From: Cynocephalus volans
Taxonomy: Eukaryota > Chordata > Mammalia > Dermoptera > Cynocephalidae
Reading direction: 5' to 3'
NCBI RefSeq assembly: GCF_027409185.1
Contig: NC_084461.1
Span: forward strand, 186,780,001 to 186,844,000
DNA: 64,000 nt
Positions within the stretch are counted from its first letter, which is position 1. Every line of letters starts with the position of its first letter. Position numbers and translations under genes: made by a program. Of the stretch, positions 23,225 to 34,509 are shown one piece after another. The notes under the pieces were generated by a model. It searched no databases and was not told where the DNA came from. It saw only the letters and a list, made by a program, of their open reading frames with translations.

Positions 23225-23912
23225 GGATCATGGAGCGGTACCACAGGGTGTGTGGTCTCTGCTGAGTTTCCACCTCCCGTGCTGGACTTCTCCCTGTTCC
23301 GTGCACTACGGGCCCGGCTGCTGGGATGTGCAGTGGCACTGCAGAGTATGTGGTCTCTGCAGAGCTTCCCCTTCCCCTGCTGGATGTCTCCCTGCTCCGT
23401 GCGCACTAGGCCGGGCTTGGGATGGAGCCGGGTGGCTGCGGTGAAGCCTACCTGCTGCTGGATTGTGTGGCAGCAGCCCCCGAACAGGGTGTGTGGACTC
23501 TATGGAGCTTCTATCTCCCCTGCTGGATGTCTCTGTGCTCCGTACACATTGGGCCGGGCTGCTGGATCGCGCGGCAGCGGTGTGGTCCCCCGTGGAGTTC
23601 CTGCCTCCCCTCCTGGAAGTCTCCCTGCTCCGAGCACACTAGGCCAGGCTGAGAATGGAGCCAGGTGCCTGTGGTGAAGGCTACCTGCTGGATCATGCAG
23701 TGGCGGCCCCACAGGGTGTGTGGTTTCTGCGGAGCCTACACCTCCTCTGCCAGACGTCTCCTCACTCTGTGCACACTGGGCTGGGCTGGGAATGGAGCCA
23801 GGTGGTGGCGGTGAAGCCTATCTGCCAGATCATGTGACAGTGGCCCTGCAGGGAATGTGGTCTCCACGGAGCTTCTGCCTTCCCCGCTGGACGTCTCCCT
23901 GTTCCGTATGCA
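23225..23912 (-). repeat. tandem monomers in the L1-A 5' UTR
   Basis: Six imperfect units are visible: 23225-23321, 23322-23459, 23460-23562, 23563-23688, 23689-23825 and 23826-23912. In + orientation each runs GGATCATG-like start, TGTGTGGTCTCTGC, then CTGGATGTCTCCCTGCTCCG and CACACTGGGC. Some end there (~100 bp); others carry an extra ~33 bp (GGAATGGAGCCAGGTG...GTGAAGCCTACC), giving ~127-137 bp. The array is GC- and CpG-rich, and is probably the L1 promoter. Confidence 0.85.
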
Positions 23913-24003
23913 CTTGATGTTATGTTTTTATTGTTTAAATTGGTTGATTTGTGGGAGAGAGTGATGCTAGGGACCGTCTATTCCGCCATCTTGACCAGAA
24001 GTC

Positions 24004-25015
24004 TTATTCATATTTTTCTTTCACCCTTCTTTAGATTCTCTTTCCTCTTACCTCTCTTCCCAGCTCAAACATTTGTTGAATGAGTGACTAGATTTGAAGG
24101 TTGAAATATCCTACTTGTTATACCTTTTAGAGATTGGCTGACATCTTGGTAGAGAAGTGGATTCACCCACACAGGGTTAGAGTTTGAACTCTGTGATCTC
24201 CAAGGTCCCTTTTAACTCTGGAGTTGGTGTTTTGTCCTCACTTAAGCTTCCTTCACCATAAACTGCCTTTCATTTTTGATGAATTGAAGCAATATTCTAA
24301 GTTCATTTTTATTTCAATGTTCAGAGTAAAATCACCAATATGTTTAATATGCTTTGTGTGAATGATTCACTCCTGGGTATATTTAGGATGTATAGGCAAA
24401 GATAGGCCTTATTGTGCCCTTAGGAAGAAATTGCAACCAAGAATATTTTACAAAGTATATTTTACATAAATATACTTTACAATATATATTTACAAGTATA
24501 TTTTACATAAATAATTGCAGGCACAAAACACAAATGATCTACTGAATATTCAGTTATGGTGGGAACAGGCTATATTGATTTCCTAGTTTGTTGAGTATTT
24601 TAATATGAAGTGTTATTGAATTTTGTCAAATGATTTTACTGTATTGAGATTATCATTTGATTTTGTACTGGCCAGCAAAAAAGAAATTATCATATGGTTT
24701 TTGTCCTTTATTCCATTGTTTCAGTTTATTACATTAATTGATATTCAGGTGTTAAGCCAACCTTGCATTCCTACGATAAATCTCAGTTGGTCATATTGTA
24801 CAGTCCTTTTTACATATTGGTGGATTCAGTTTGCTAGTATTTTGATGAGGATTTTAGATATGTATTCATAAATATATTGGTCTGTGGTTCTCTTTTCTGT
24901 TGTTATATTGATTTTTCTTTTTCTTTCTTTTTTTTGTGGCTGGTCAATATGGGTTCCAAACCTGTGACCTTGGAATATAAGGCTGTGCTCTAACCAACTG
25001 AGCTAACTGGCCAGC
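24004..25015. other. intergenic, no gene seen
   Basis: AT-rich. 24600-24900 ('gtattgagattatcatttgattttgt...catatggtttttgtcctttattcc...gttaagccaaccttgcattcc') is antisense text of an older L1 ORF2. A SINE scrap TACTGGCCAGC lies at 24668-24678. Confidence 0.5.
24920..25015 (-). mobile_element. CYN-type SINE, class C
   Basis: 'gtggctggtcaatatgggttccaaacctgtgacc...ctctaaccaactgagctaactggccagc'. The U6/L1 chimera inserted directly beside it. Confidence 0.87.
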
Positions 25016-25031
25016 ACTTGTATTGATTTTT

Positions 25032-25187
25032 TTTTTTCATTTATTTCTTTTTATTTACTTATTTATTTATTTATTTATTTATTTATTTTTTAAATTTTAT
25101 TTTATTTTTATTTTGTCAATATACATTGTGGCTGATTAAAAATATGGAACACTTCACGAATTTGCGTGTCATCCTTGCACAGGGACC

Positions 25188-25238
<51 letters not shown>

Positions 25239-25244
25239 GAGCAC
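25032..25244 (-). mobile_element. U6 snRNA/L1 chimeric retrocopy 1
   Basis: On the minus strand: a full U6 copy (25138-25244) joined directly to the last ~40 bp of the local L1 3' end (25095-25137, AATCAGCCACAATGTATATT on the minus strand) and a long T/A-rich tail. Perfect 16-bp TSD ACTTGTATTGATTTTT at 25016-25031 and 25245-25260. The single TSD around both parts shows they entered in one event. Confidence 0.95.
25138..25244 (-). pseudogene. RNU6-pseudogene: U6 snRNA retrocopy, full length
   Basis: 107 nt, from GTGCTCGCTTCGGCAGCACA to CCATATTTTT. Compared with the U6 sequence I know it has three changes, all C to T (two at former CpG). No U6-type upstream promoter (PSE/TATA) is expected, since the flank is the TSD and an old SINE, so it is probably not transcribed. 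Confidence 0.95.
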
Positions 25245-25669
25245 ACTTGTATTGATTTTTAAAGTACAATGAGGATGAATGAGTCTGTGGGTAGTGATCC
25301 AGTCATCTGCAAACTTACATCCTTGAACCATTATTTTTGAAAACTTTAATTCTCCTTCTGAGTTTTTTTCTGAGTTATTGAGGAGATTTATCTCATTATT
25401 AACTCTAAAATCAAGGATATATTCCATACCTAGAGTACAGTGATCACTCACATATGCATGCCAAAGAGCACCTAGTAAATTTATTGCTAAATTTCATCTA
25501 CTTATCTAATTAGTTGACTGTTTAAATCAAAACTTTCATTCATTGATTTTTACCTCAACATATCTGTTTCTGAGCATTTTACTTCTAATCCTGCCTTTCA
25601 TTGATATGTATAATTGAAACTAGGCAAGTAATTTAGTAATGTTTAATGATATATTAAAGATTGCGTATC

Positions 25670-26105
25670 AGTTATTTATTGATATGTAACATATCATCCC
25701 CAAACTTAGTGACTTAAAACACAATTTGTTATTTCTCGTAATTCTGTAGGTTGGCTAGGGAGTTCTGCTCACCTAGACTCACTCATGTGACTACATTCAG
25801 CTGGTGGCTTGACTGGGGAAGGGAGATCTAAGATGCCTCACTCCCATATCTGGAACCTTGGAACTAGTTGTCAGCTGGGCCCCTCTCTGCATGTGGCCTT
25901 GCATCATTCAGAAGTCTAGACTGAGCTTATTTATTTGTAGCAAAAGTACTCCAAGAAGACAAAAGCAGAAACTGCAATACCTCTTGAGGCCAAACTGTGG
26001 AATTCACACATTACTTTTGCCACATTCTATTGCAAGTCAGCAAAATCTGATTCAAGGGGCAGGGAACAAGAGTCCACCTCTTGATGAGATGAGTAGTAAA
26101 ATATT
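25670..26105. repeat. old mammalian interspersed repeat, family not assigned
   Basis: 'aacatatcatccccaaacttagtgacttaaaacacaatttg...ttctgtaggttggctaggg' through '...ttttgccacattctattgcaagtcagc' is repeat text I have seen in many mammals but cannot name with confidence. A related stretch flanks the SINE at 41628. Confidence 0.5.
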
Positions 26106-26333
26106 GTAGCTGTGTTGTTTTTTCTGTCACCACGTATAGTTCAAGCAAAGAATTATAAGTCTTTTCAGTTCTTTAACTGAGGATTCTCACCTATTATGTA
26201 ATCACTTAGTGGAATTTGTACAGTCTAGCAAGTATAAATAATAATGTTTTAAAACTTTTCAAACTTACCTATTTTGAAACTATCTGAGATTTTAAATGGG
26301 TAAATTCTAGAACAGGAAAAACATTAAGTGAAC

Positions 26334-26431
26334 TTTTTTTTTGGCAGCTGGTCATGACAGGGATCCAAACCCTTGACCTTGGCGTTAAAACACTGTGCTC
26401 TAAACCCACTGAGCTAACTGGCCAGCCCCTA
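26334..26431 (-). mobile_element. CYN-type SINE, class C
   Basis: 'ttggcagctggtcatgacagggatccaaacccttgacc...taaacccactgagctaactggccagcccc', full monomer with T-run tail at 26333-26342. Confidence 0.88.
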
Positions 26432-26523
26432 AAATTAAGTGAATAAAATACTATTTAAAATCAGAAACTGCTGGGATTAGAATGTTAAATAGGACATTAA
26501 CAAATAACATAATTTTAGTGCAT

Positions 26524-26925
26524 GTATTAGTCCATTTCTGTTGCTTATAACAAAACACTTGGAACTGGGTGATTTGTTAGAAAACAAAATTTATTGCTTA
26601 CAGTTTCAGAGGCTGGGAAGTCCAAAGTCCAGGGAACACATCTGGTGAGGGTCTTCTTAGGCGGTGGCTTCACAGCAATAAGGGGTCTCACATGGCAGAA
26701 AATGGCAGAACAGAGACAGAGATAGTTCCTCATGCACTCTCTTTTTAAAGCCCTCAGAACCACACCCATGACCACCATTAAACCATTCACTATGCAGGGT
26801 CCTCACAATCCAAACACCTCTTCAAGGCCCCATCTTTCAATTACTATAATAGAATTTCCCACCCTCAACCATTACAGTGGGAATTAAGTTTGGGGCAGAC
26901 ATTCAATCCAAGGCAGTGCCATAAA
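26524..26925 (-). mobile_element. solo LTR, ERVL-MaLR type (MST/MLT-like)
   Basis: Minus-strand reading ends ...GGACTAATACA (26523-26534) and includes 'tctggactttggacttcccagcctc'-like text, a poly(A) signal area and a Tgt-rich start near 26920. Non-coding, old endogenous retrovirus-like LTR without internal region. Confidence 0.7.
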
Positions 26926-27027
26926 TTTTTTTTTTTTTTGGCGGCTGACCAGTACAAGGATCCAAACACTTGGCTGTGGTGTTGTAACAACATGTTCCAA
27001 CCAACTGAGCTAACCGGCCAGCCCCTA
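26926..27027 (-). mobile_element. CYN-type SINE, class C
   Basis: 'ttggcggctgaccagtacaaggatccaaac...ccaaccaactgagctaaccggccagcccc'. It sits at the edge of the LTR to its left. Confidence 0.87.
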
Positions 27028-27731
27028 AATTTTAAAAACACTCAAATCTTATCTATTTGGCCTGCAAGAACAGATTGCTCTTCCAAGGATTTTTTTTGTC
27101 TTATGATTGGCCCAAAGTACCACGTTCAAGTTTAAGTTGTATATTTTTGCATAACATGATTGGTAGTAACTAATTGGTATCGGTGTGATAAAATTTGAAG
27201 TTGACACAAATTGAATCCTATCCATACGAATAAGATAGTAAATGGCATAAGTATTTATGCAGTAAGTACCTAAGCAATCCACTTTCCTGAGATCCTTTTA
27301 TACAGAGAGGAATAAGACCTCTAGACTGAGGAGGAAGGAGAAAGAATAAGATTAACTACTAGAGGAGGCAGAACATGATAAACATCAAATGCTTACTACA
27401 AAGTACTAGTGAAAGTTCAAAGAGCAGGCTGAGAATACTACTACCTGCTTGGGATGCATTTGACTTTAGTCAAATAGAGGTGAGAAGCACAAGAGTAACT
27501 TCAGAAAGAGATTAAACTCATTGAAGTCATAATATAGTGGAAGATATCTGCATTGAAATAAATGACTTTAACAATTAAAATTGGTCCTTAGATATAGGTT
27601 AGAGATGCTAGATGCTGGGTTGTGTTCCTGTATAATATCCTGAGAGGAGACACATACAGTTGGCAACAGAATCAGAGTCGGTTTAGTTCATATTTGAAGA
27701 GGTTACCACTGGATAATCTGGCATTACCCAG
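27028..27731. other. intergenic, nothing recognised
   Basis: AT-rich sequence without repeat text I can name, and no long open frame of biased composition. Confidence 0.5.
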
Positions 27732-28157
27732 TGTATTGGGTTGAATAATGTCTTCCCCCAAATTCATGTCACCTGGAACCTCAGGATGTGACCTTATTTG
27801 GAAATATGGTGGTTGCAGGTATAATTAGTTAAGATGAGGTCATACCGGAGTAAGGTGGGCTGTTAGTCCAACAAGACACATGTCTTTATAAGAGAAAAAT
27901 TTGGACACAGAGACAGAGACACACAGGGAGAATGCCATGTGAAAATGTAGATAGAGGTTGGGGTGATGTGTCTACAAGCCAAGGAACGCCAGCAAACACC
28001 AGAAGCTAGGAGAGAAGCACAGAACAGATTCTCCCTTGGAGTGCCCAGAAAGAACCAACCCTGCTGACTTCTGGCCTTCAGAACTGTAAGAGAATAAATT
28101 TCTGTTGTTTAAACCACCCAGTGTGAGGTACAATGTTATGGCAGTGCTGGCAAATAC
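27732..28157 (+). mobile_element. solo LTR, MLT1-type (ERVL-MaLR)
   Basis: TGTATTGGGTTGAATAATGT at the start, 'ggatgtgaccttatttgg', 'tacaagccaaggaacg', 'gagaataaatttctgttgttt' (poly(A) signal AATAAA) and an end at ...CAAATACA. A near-complete MLT1 LTR; non-coding. Confidence 0.85.
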
Positions 28158-28610
28158 ACCCAGTTAGCTGATTCACCTGCTTATAGACAGGTGAAATCTG
28201 TTCCAGAGAATTGCATCTCCTCCAGTTTTCTACGATCTCTAAGTGTACTGAGACTTCCAGAAAGAGACAAGCATTTCAAGAGCCAACATCTGACCCCTCG
28301 TATCTTCCCAGATACTGAACATAGCCAACCCCGCAACAGACTCCCCGATCCACACAATGTCAGTAGTTCCCAAAACTAGGGTTTAAGGACAAATTGTCTC
28401 TCAGACATCCACAAGTTCTCTACAGGAATTTTTACATTTTTTTGCTTTCATTTCAAGGATAAAGCAAAAATCAGACAATATTAGCTTGTTCCTGGTCATT
28501 CTGCACTACCTCATAACCAAGTGCTGCTGTATAATTTCAGTGCCCACATTCTGTTTGCTAACCCTCATGTGGCTGCAAAGTTAACTCCTGAAGTAAAGGT
28601 TTTTGTTTTG

Positions 28611-28723
28611 GGGTTTTTTTTTTTGTTTTTTGTTTTTTTTGCAGCTGGCTGGCATGGGGATTTGAACTCCTGACCTTAGTGTTATCAACACCATGTTCTC
28701 TCAAGTGAGCCAACAGGCCAGCT
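28611..28723 (-). mobile_element. CYN-type SINE
   Basis: 'gcagctggctggcatggggatttgaactcctgacc...atcaacaccatgttctctcaagtgagccaacaggccagc', with a T-rich tail region from 28614. Confidence 0.85.
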
Positions 28724-28930
28724 TTAAAGTAACTTTTAAATGAAGCGCTTCTCCAGCAGAAACCAAGGACAGATGCTCAGGAGCCACCGAGTTCCCAAGT
28801 GTGAGAAACACTAGCGTGATGTATCAAAGCAATCAATACATGAAAAAGCTTTGTAGTAGCTGGGGAGAGGTTCTGTGAGTAACAAAACCACAAATAGCCA
28901 TGGCTGAAACATGAGTTCAAGTAGTTAGGC

Positions 28931-29368
28931 TGCATGAGTTTCCTAGGGCTGCCATAACTGAGTACCAAAGCTTAGGTGGCTGAAACAACAGGAGTGAATG
29001 GAGGCCAGAAGTCTGAGATGGAGGCGTTAGTAGGGCCATGCTCTCTCCGAAGGCTCTAGGGGAGAAACTGTCCCATGCTCCTCTGCTAGTTCCTGGTAGC
29101 CCTAGGTGTTACTTGGCTTGTGGATGTATCACCCTGATCCTCCACCTTCACATGGAATTCTCCCTCTACATTGTCTTTCCTCTGTGTCTAGGTGTCTCTG
29201 TGTCCAAATGTCCCCTTTTTATAAGGTCCCCAATTATACTGGATTAGGGCCAACCCCAATGATCTTAATTACTTCTGTAAAGACCCACTTTCCAAATAAG
29301 GTCACATTCTGAGATTCTGGAGGTTAGGACCTAGATCTCTTTGGGGGGACATGATTCAATCCTTAACA
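28931..29368 (-). mobile_element. solo LTR, MLT1-type, opposite strand
   Basis: The reverse complement begins TGTTAAGGATTGAATCATGT and includes 'aatgtgaccttatttgg'. 'cctagggctgccataactgagtaccaaag' at the left is the usual MLT1 3' end. Non-coding. Confidence 0.82.
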
Positions 29369-29534
29369 ATGGTCAAAGGTGGTCCAGGGTCTCTGTTACA
29401 GGAACCTGGGATCTTTCCTTGTGGGTATTCTATTCATTCCAAGTGGTTTCCTCCTTTGAGTCAACATGGTGATCCTAGTTCCAGGTACCATGCCTATATT
29501 CCAGTGTATAGGGAAATGCAAACCATTTTCTCTA

Positions 29535-30521
29535 CTATGCTCAACACTTCTGACACCAGACGTGTGGGGGGTTTCAATTCTCCAGCTCTCCAGACACCAA
29601 CTGGGTGTACTGTGATACAGTTATGACACTATCTGGTGTTACTGCAGATGCCACAGGCTCAGTCCCACAAGACTGCCCCCCACTTCAAATGCCAATCACA
29701 GGTAGTGGGTCCCCAGCTTACCTACATTTCTGTTTGACTTAATTCCAAATCAGGGGTTCCCATGACCCTCTCCTCAGGTTCAACAATTTGTTTTGATAGC
29801 TTATAGAACTCAGGGAAACACTCAGGTTACCAGTTTCTTATAAAGAATATGATAAATGATACTGATGAACAGCTGGATGAAGAGGCACATAGGGCAAGGT
29901 GTAGAAGGGTCTGGGCACAGAAGCTTCTGTCACCATGGAGTTGGAGTGTACCACCGTCCCAGCATGTGGATGTATTCATCAACCTGGAAGCTCTCCAAAC
30001 CATGTAGTTCACAGATTTTTATGGAGAGGTCATCATGTAGGCATGATTGATTTTGTTTGTTCTGTTTTTTTGTTTTTGGCAGCTGGCCGGTAGGTGAATC
30101 AGAACCCTTGACCTTGGTGTTATCAGCACCACGCTCTTAACCAACTAAGCAAACCAGCCCCATGATTGATTATTAACTCAATCTCTAGCACCTCTTCCTT
30201 CCTTAGAGGTTAGGGGGTAGGGGTAATAGTTCCAAGATTTTAATCATGGCATGGTCTTTCTGGTGACCAGTCCCCATCCTGAAGCCATCCAGGAGCCCAC
30301 CAAGAGTCATCTCATTAGACCAAAAGACACTCCCATCACGCAGGACAATTCCAAGGGATTAGGAGCTCCGTGTCCAGAGCCAGGGTCAAAGGCCAAATAC
30401 TAGAACAAAAGAAGCTCCTAACACCCCTGTCTCTCAGGAAATCACAAAGGCTTTAGGAGCTCTGGCCAGGAGCCAGGGATGAAGACCAAATATGTATTTC
30501 TTATTATATCACAATATCACA
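29535..30521 (-). mobile_element. solo LTR, ERVL MLT2-type, split by a SINE
   Basis: 'caggagcccaccaagagtcatctcattag', 'caggacaattccaagggattaggagctc' and the right end 'ccaaatatgtatttcttattatatcacaatatcaca' match an MLT2 LTR read backwards. The left border is approximate. Non-coding. Confidence 0.7.
30062..30160 (-). mobile_element. CYN-type SINE inside the MLT2 LTR
   Basis: 'ttggcagctggccggtaggtgaatcagaacccttgacc...ctcttaaccaactaagcaaaccagcccc'. Short repeat CATGATTGAT flanks it (30042-30051, 30161-30170). Confidence 0.88.
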
Positions 30522-30859
30522 CTCATTCAGCAGGAAGGAAAAAAGAAAGATAAATGTTTGCTGCCTCCCTTTAAAAACACTTCCCAGATGTTACACAGGC
30601 TACTTCAGTTTGGCCAGAAGCTTGGGAATGTCGCCTTCATTCCGGATGTCCACAGGCAAGGAAAAATCAGGTACAAAGAGAGGGAAGAATAGCTTTTGGG
30701 GAGACATCTGGTAGTCCCTGCCACAGTCTTTGAAAACAAAAGCACTGTAGTGAATGTAACAAGTGACTCTGCGATGCTCACTTACCCTGACCATGGTATG
30801 CTCAGAATGGGCAGAACTGGCCAGTGTGGGCCGGTCAGAGGCACGGAGATGCATACTGC

Positions 30860-30862
<3 letters not shown>

Positions 30863-30890
<28 letters not shown>

Positions 30891-30891
30891 T
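30863..30891 (+). repeat. (GT)n microsatellite
   Basis: About 14 GT dinucleotides in a row. The 30522-31190 stretch around it is otherwise unique-looking, with no gene seen. Confidence 0.95.
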
Positions 30892-31216
30892 CTTAGAAAG
30901 CCACAGGAAAACACGAATAAGAAAATGTATCATATCCATTGCTCTGGCAATCATCTTACAACCAGCCTTAGGATAAAGCTAACCCTGCAAATGGCAGAGA
31001 AAAAGAAGAAAAGATTTTGGGTGCTTGAGAAAATTGTTGAGCCACTGAATCACCAACCCTGAAGCTTAACCCTGCTCCAAACTTCCTGTTGTGAGATCTG
31101 CCAAATTTCCTTCTTGGTTAAATTGTCTGAGTTAGACTAGCTGCTGAAAGCGTGCTCACTGATATAAATGCTATTAAAAGGTGAGAAGATTTTTGACTAA
31201 CAGAACAGGAATCTCA

Positions 31217-31325
31217 GGGCCGCCCGTGGCTCACTCGGTAGAGTGCGGTGCTGATAACACCAAGGCCACGGGTTCGGATCCTATATAGGGATGGCCGGTT
31301 TGCTCACTGGCTGAGCGTGGTGCTG
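31217..31325 (+). mobile_element. tail-less, 3'-truncated class B SINE
   Basis: Starts at the proper 5' end (GGGCCGCCCGTGGCTCACTC), keeps the first monomer and B box, then stops at GTGGTGCTGAC in the second monomer with no A-tail. Perfect 17-bp TSD ACAGAACAGGAATCTCA at 31200-31216 and 31326-31342. Confidence 0.93.
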
Positions 31326-31529
31326 ACAGAACAGGAATCTCAACATCTGACTGGCCCCAGCAGATTTAGGCACCCTTATCTCCTTTTAGCTTTTAGGAAT
31401 TTCATTCAGGATTCAAATTGCTTTTTTCGGCAGGAACATATGCACAGTTATTTCCAGGTAGCCTTGGACGGCTTGTCTTTGATGGAGTAGTACTCGTATT
31501 GGTTTTGCATTTAGGAAAGGTTAAAGTAT

Positions 31530-32230
31530 GGGGGGACAGAAATTCTTATGCATTGTTGGTGGGGATATAAGTGGGTTCGATCTTTTTTGGGGAGTAATTT
31601 TAAAAAATTTAAATGTGCATACTTAAGATTCAGTGGTTATAATCTAAGAATTAACTCTACAAATATATTTGTATAAGTATGCTATATATGCATACAAGAT
31701 TTTTTATTGTGGCAGTGTATGTAATAGCGAATACTGAAAATAAACTAAATGTCTATCAATAGGAGTCTGTTTAAATCATAATACGCTCCATCTTATAATG
31801 CAACAATTGAAAAAAATGAGGTAATCTACATCTTCTGATATGGAAATTAGCCCATCTATTCCACTAATATTTGTATAGCTAGAGAGTGTGTGTGTATATA
31901 CATGGTGTGTGTGAGTATATATATATATAATATAGCAGATAATAGATAAATTAATATAACATGAATTACATATATTAACTTTTGTATAGTAACAACATAC
32001 ATGTTCACTAAATTATTTATATTAAATTTTATATTGTTACTGAAATATTTATAATATTAATTGCAATACACACACAAGTTTAAACAATTTTGATTCCCTA
32101 CCTCACATCATACACAAAAATCTATCCCAGGAGAATAAAAGATTTGATGTCAAAAGCAAAATCTTAAAATTTTTACAAAAAAAATAGAGGAATACTTTGT
32201 GACATAGAGTTTTTAAAATATCTGTTAGAA
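31530..32230 (+). mobile_element. old L1 ORF2/3' relics
   Basis: 'cattgttggtggggatataagtgg', 'ggcagtgtatgtaatagcgaatac...aaactaaatgtctatcaatagg' follow the L1 ORF2 C-terminal text. 'caggagaataaaagatttgatgtc...ttacaaaaaaaatagagg' (32125-32190) is another L1 piece. Between them are AT-rich and TA/GT simple runs (31885-31935). Confidence 0.6.
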
Positions 32231-33800
32231 CTGTAGTTCTCCATGGCATGGCACAACCTCTTCTCCCCATCCCCAGCCCCACTTCTGTAAAGGTGTTGTG
32301 CATTATAAACCTGGAATATATTTAATTCAGGGATATTGGAAAGAGAATGGTCAGTAGTACTTACAAACTCAAATCGATTTTGAGAAGTTTTAGATTACTT
32401 AAAAGCATACTTGGAATAATAGCAGGTATATAACAAAACAACTAGAATGCAATTTGGTAAGCTAAAATTATGACTTTCCCTGGGTAATAAGTCTTCCTTC
32501 TCAGAAAAGCAATGTTGGAAAATACAGCATGCTTCTTAGAGATACAGCTGACTCTGTACTATGCAAAATCTAGAAGGTGTGTGGAAACTTTAAACCCAGG
32601 AAAACATTCTTAGTATTTATCCTCCAGGTGTCTTATTTCAGAATGCATCCTTTGAGAGTATGTCCAGTTGAGAAAAATCTTTAGTTAAGACATCTACTTT
32701 AACGAAACACAAAAGAGGAAATGTAATAATATGATGGCAATCAATTTTTGGATAAAACATAATAAGCTGTGAGTTTGTGTGTTTGTAAAAAAAAATGTAC
32801 GGATACTTGCTGTAATGCAAGTATTAATGCACATGTCTTATCTAATTGCTGGCTTCCTTCCAAGTTGAACAACAAAATGCTATATTTTAGTTTCTGACAA
32901 ATATGTTGTCTGTTTTAAAAATCAGATTTGAAGGTACTGTTCTATAGCTTGTCTTTCTGAATAGAAAATGACACGCCATTTTCTAGCAATTGTCAATGCT
33001 AATTCATTTTAGCACCAGCCAGTTGCTTTTAAATCAGTGTGTAGGGCTGGCTGGTTAGCTCAGTTGGTTAGAGTGTGGCCTTGTAATATGAGGTCAGTGG
33101 TTCGGATCCCCATACCAGCCAGGTGCAAAAATTAGATAAATGAATACAAAAAAATAAATAAACTAGTGTGTATACCATAGGGGAGAGGTTATCAGAATAG
33201 GCATCTTGCAGGGAAAGTTGTGAACAGAAGATTAGTAACTTTAATGACTTTAGAAGTCAATGCTAATAGTTTATTGGCAACATTCATGGAAGCATCAAAA
33301 GTGGCAAAGAGAAATCTGTACAAAAAAATTTAATTTCTGTTTGGTAAAAAACTTGATTTTGATGTTTATTCTCCATTTTTAAAAAAATATCTGAAATTTT
33401 CTCCATTGACCTGAAAATAGTAAAAACTGTCCATTCATCTTCCCTTAGGCCAATAACAGAATAACCTCATAGCCAAAATAGGAGCCAGAAATAAGGACCA
33501 AAGGGGAAAGGGAAGGGGGAGAAGAGTTAATAACTATACTGCCTGTATGTGATAAAAACTGAATACACCATCATCCTATTTCATGTGTAGTTGAGTTCTA
33601 AGATTTGTAAGTTTTTATATATCCTTTCATTGAATGAACATTTAATTCAATGGTTAAAAAAAAATTTGTTAGTTGAAAAGCACTGTTTTTAAAAAGTGAA
33701 AATAACAGGCCACGTACTCTTTCCTTGAGAGTGGGCTGAATGTACTGACTTACCTCTAGTGAGTAGGTATTATAAAAGTGATTGTGTGACTTCTAAGACT
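32231..33800. other. intergenic, nothing recognised apart from one SINE
   Basis: AT-rich, unique-looking. No repeat text I can name outside 33046-33133 and no credible coding frame. Confidence 0.5.
33046..33133 (+). mobile_element. CYN-type SINE, class C
   Basis: GGGCTGGCTGGTTAGCTCAG, TTGGTTAGAGTG, GGTTCGGATCCCCATACCAG and a short A-rich tail (GCAAAAATTAGATAAATGAA). Confidence 0.93.
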
Positions 33801-34152
33801 ACAGTATAAAAAACATTGCTGCTTCCTCCTTGCTTACTTTTCCAGATTGGTCACTCTGGGGGAAGCCAACAGCCATATTGTGAGGACACTCAAGCATCCA
33901 TGGAGAAGTCCATGTGTCAAGTAACTGAGGCCTCCTGCCAGCAGCCATGGGAGGGAGCCATCTTGGGAAAGATCCTCTAGCCTAGTGCCCCTTTCCTTTT
34001 CTGTTTTTTTTTTTATCACTCCCTTAAGGAGAAAAAAATTAAATTAAACTTTAAAAAAACCAATTAATTAATATTTAATTATATTTAATTTCTCCCTAAT
34101 GAAAGAAATAAAATACTAAGGAATAAGATTTTTTCAGGGAACATTGAACTTT

Positions 34153-34356
34153 TTTTTTTTTTTAAAAATTTTATTTTATTTATTTTTTTTTTTAATTTTA
34201 TTTTGTCGATATACATTGTAGCTGATTAATGCTCCCCATCACCAAAACCTCCCTCCCTTCTCCCTCCCCCCCTCCCCCCCAACAATGTCCTTTCTGTTTG
34301 TTTGTTGTATCAACTTCAAATAATTGTGGTTGTTATATCTTCTCCCCCCCCCCGTT

Positions 34357-34387
<31 letters not shown>

Positions 34388-34469
34388 GAATTTATATATT
34401 AATTTTTAAAAAATATGGATCGCTTCACGAATTTGCGTGTCATCCTTGCGCAGGGGCCATGCTAATCTA

Positions 34470-34509
<40 letters not shown>

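Larger units (their letters stand above)
17656..24003 (-). mobile_element. L1-A: full-length, defective L1 with monomeric 5' UTR
   Basis: A minus-strand L1 of ~6.35 kb. It begins (right end) with AGACTTCTGGTCAAGATGGC and continues with a ~970-bp 5' UTR, ORF1, a ~190-bp spacer, ORF2 and a 3' UTR with a G-rich tract (C-run at 17831-17839), ending CAAAATAAAATAAAA. ORF1 and ORF2 both carry stops and frameshifts, and a class A SINE sits in ORF2, so the element is dead. I found no convincing TSD. It landed at the end of an L2 relic. Confidence 0.92.

Noticed and set aside
23148-23917. Several 60-140 codon + strand frames rich in Trp, Cys and Ser
   Set aside because: They are the antisense reading of the L1-A 5' UTR monomers; their repeated look comes from the DNA repeats.
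25138-25244. Functional U6 gene
   Set aside because: It sits inside a TSD joined to L1 3' sequence and has no upstream PSE/TATA, so it is a retrocopy. The same holds for 34409-34515.
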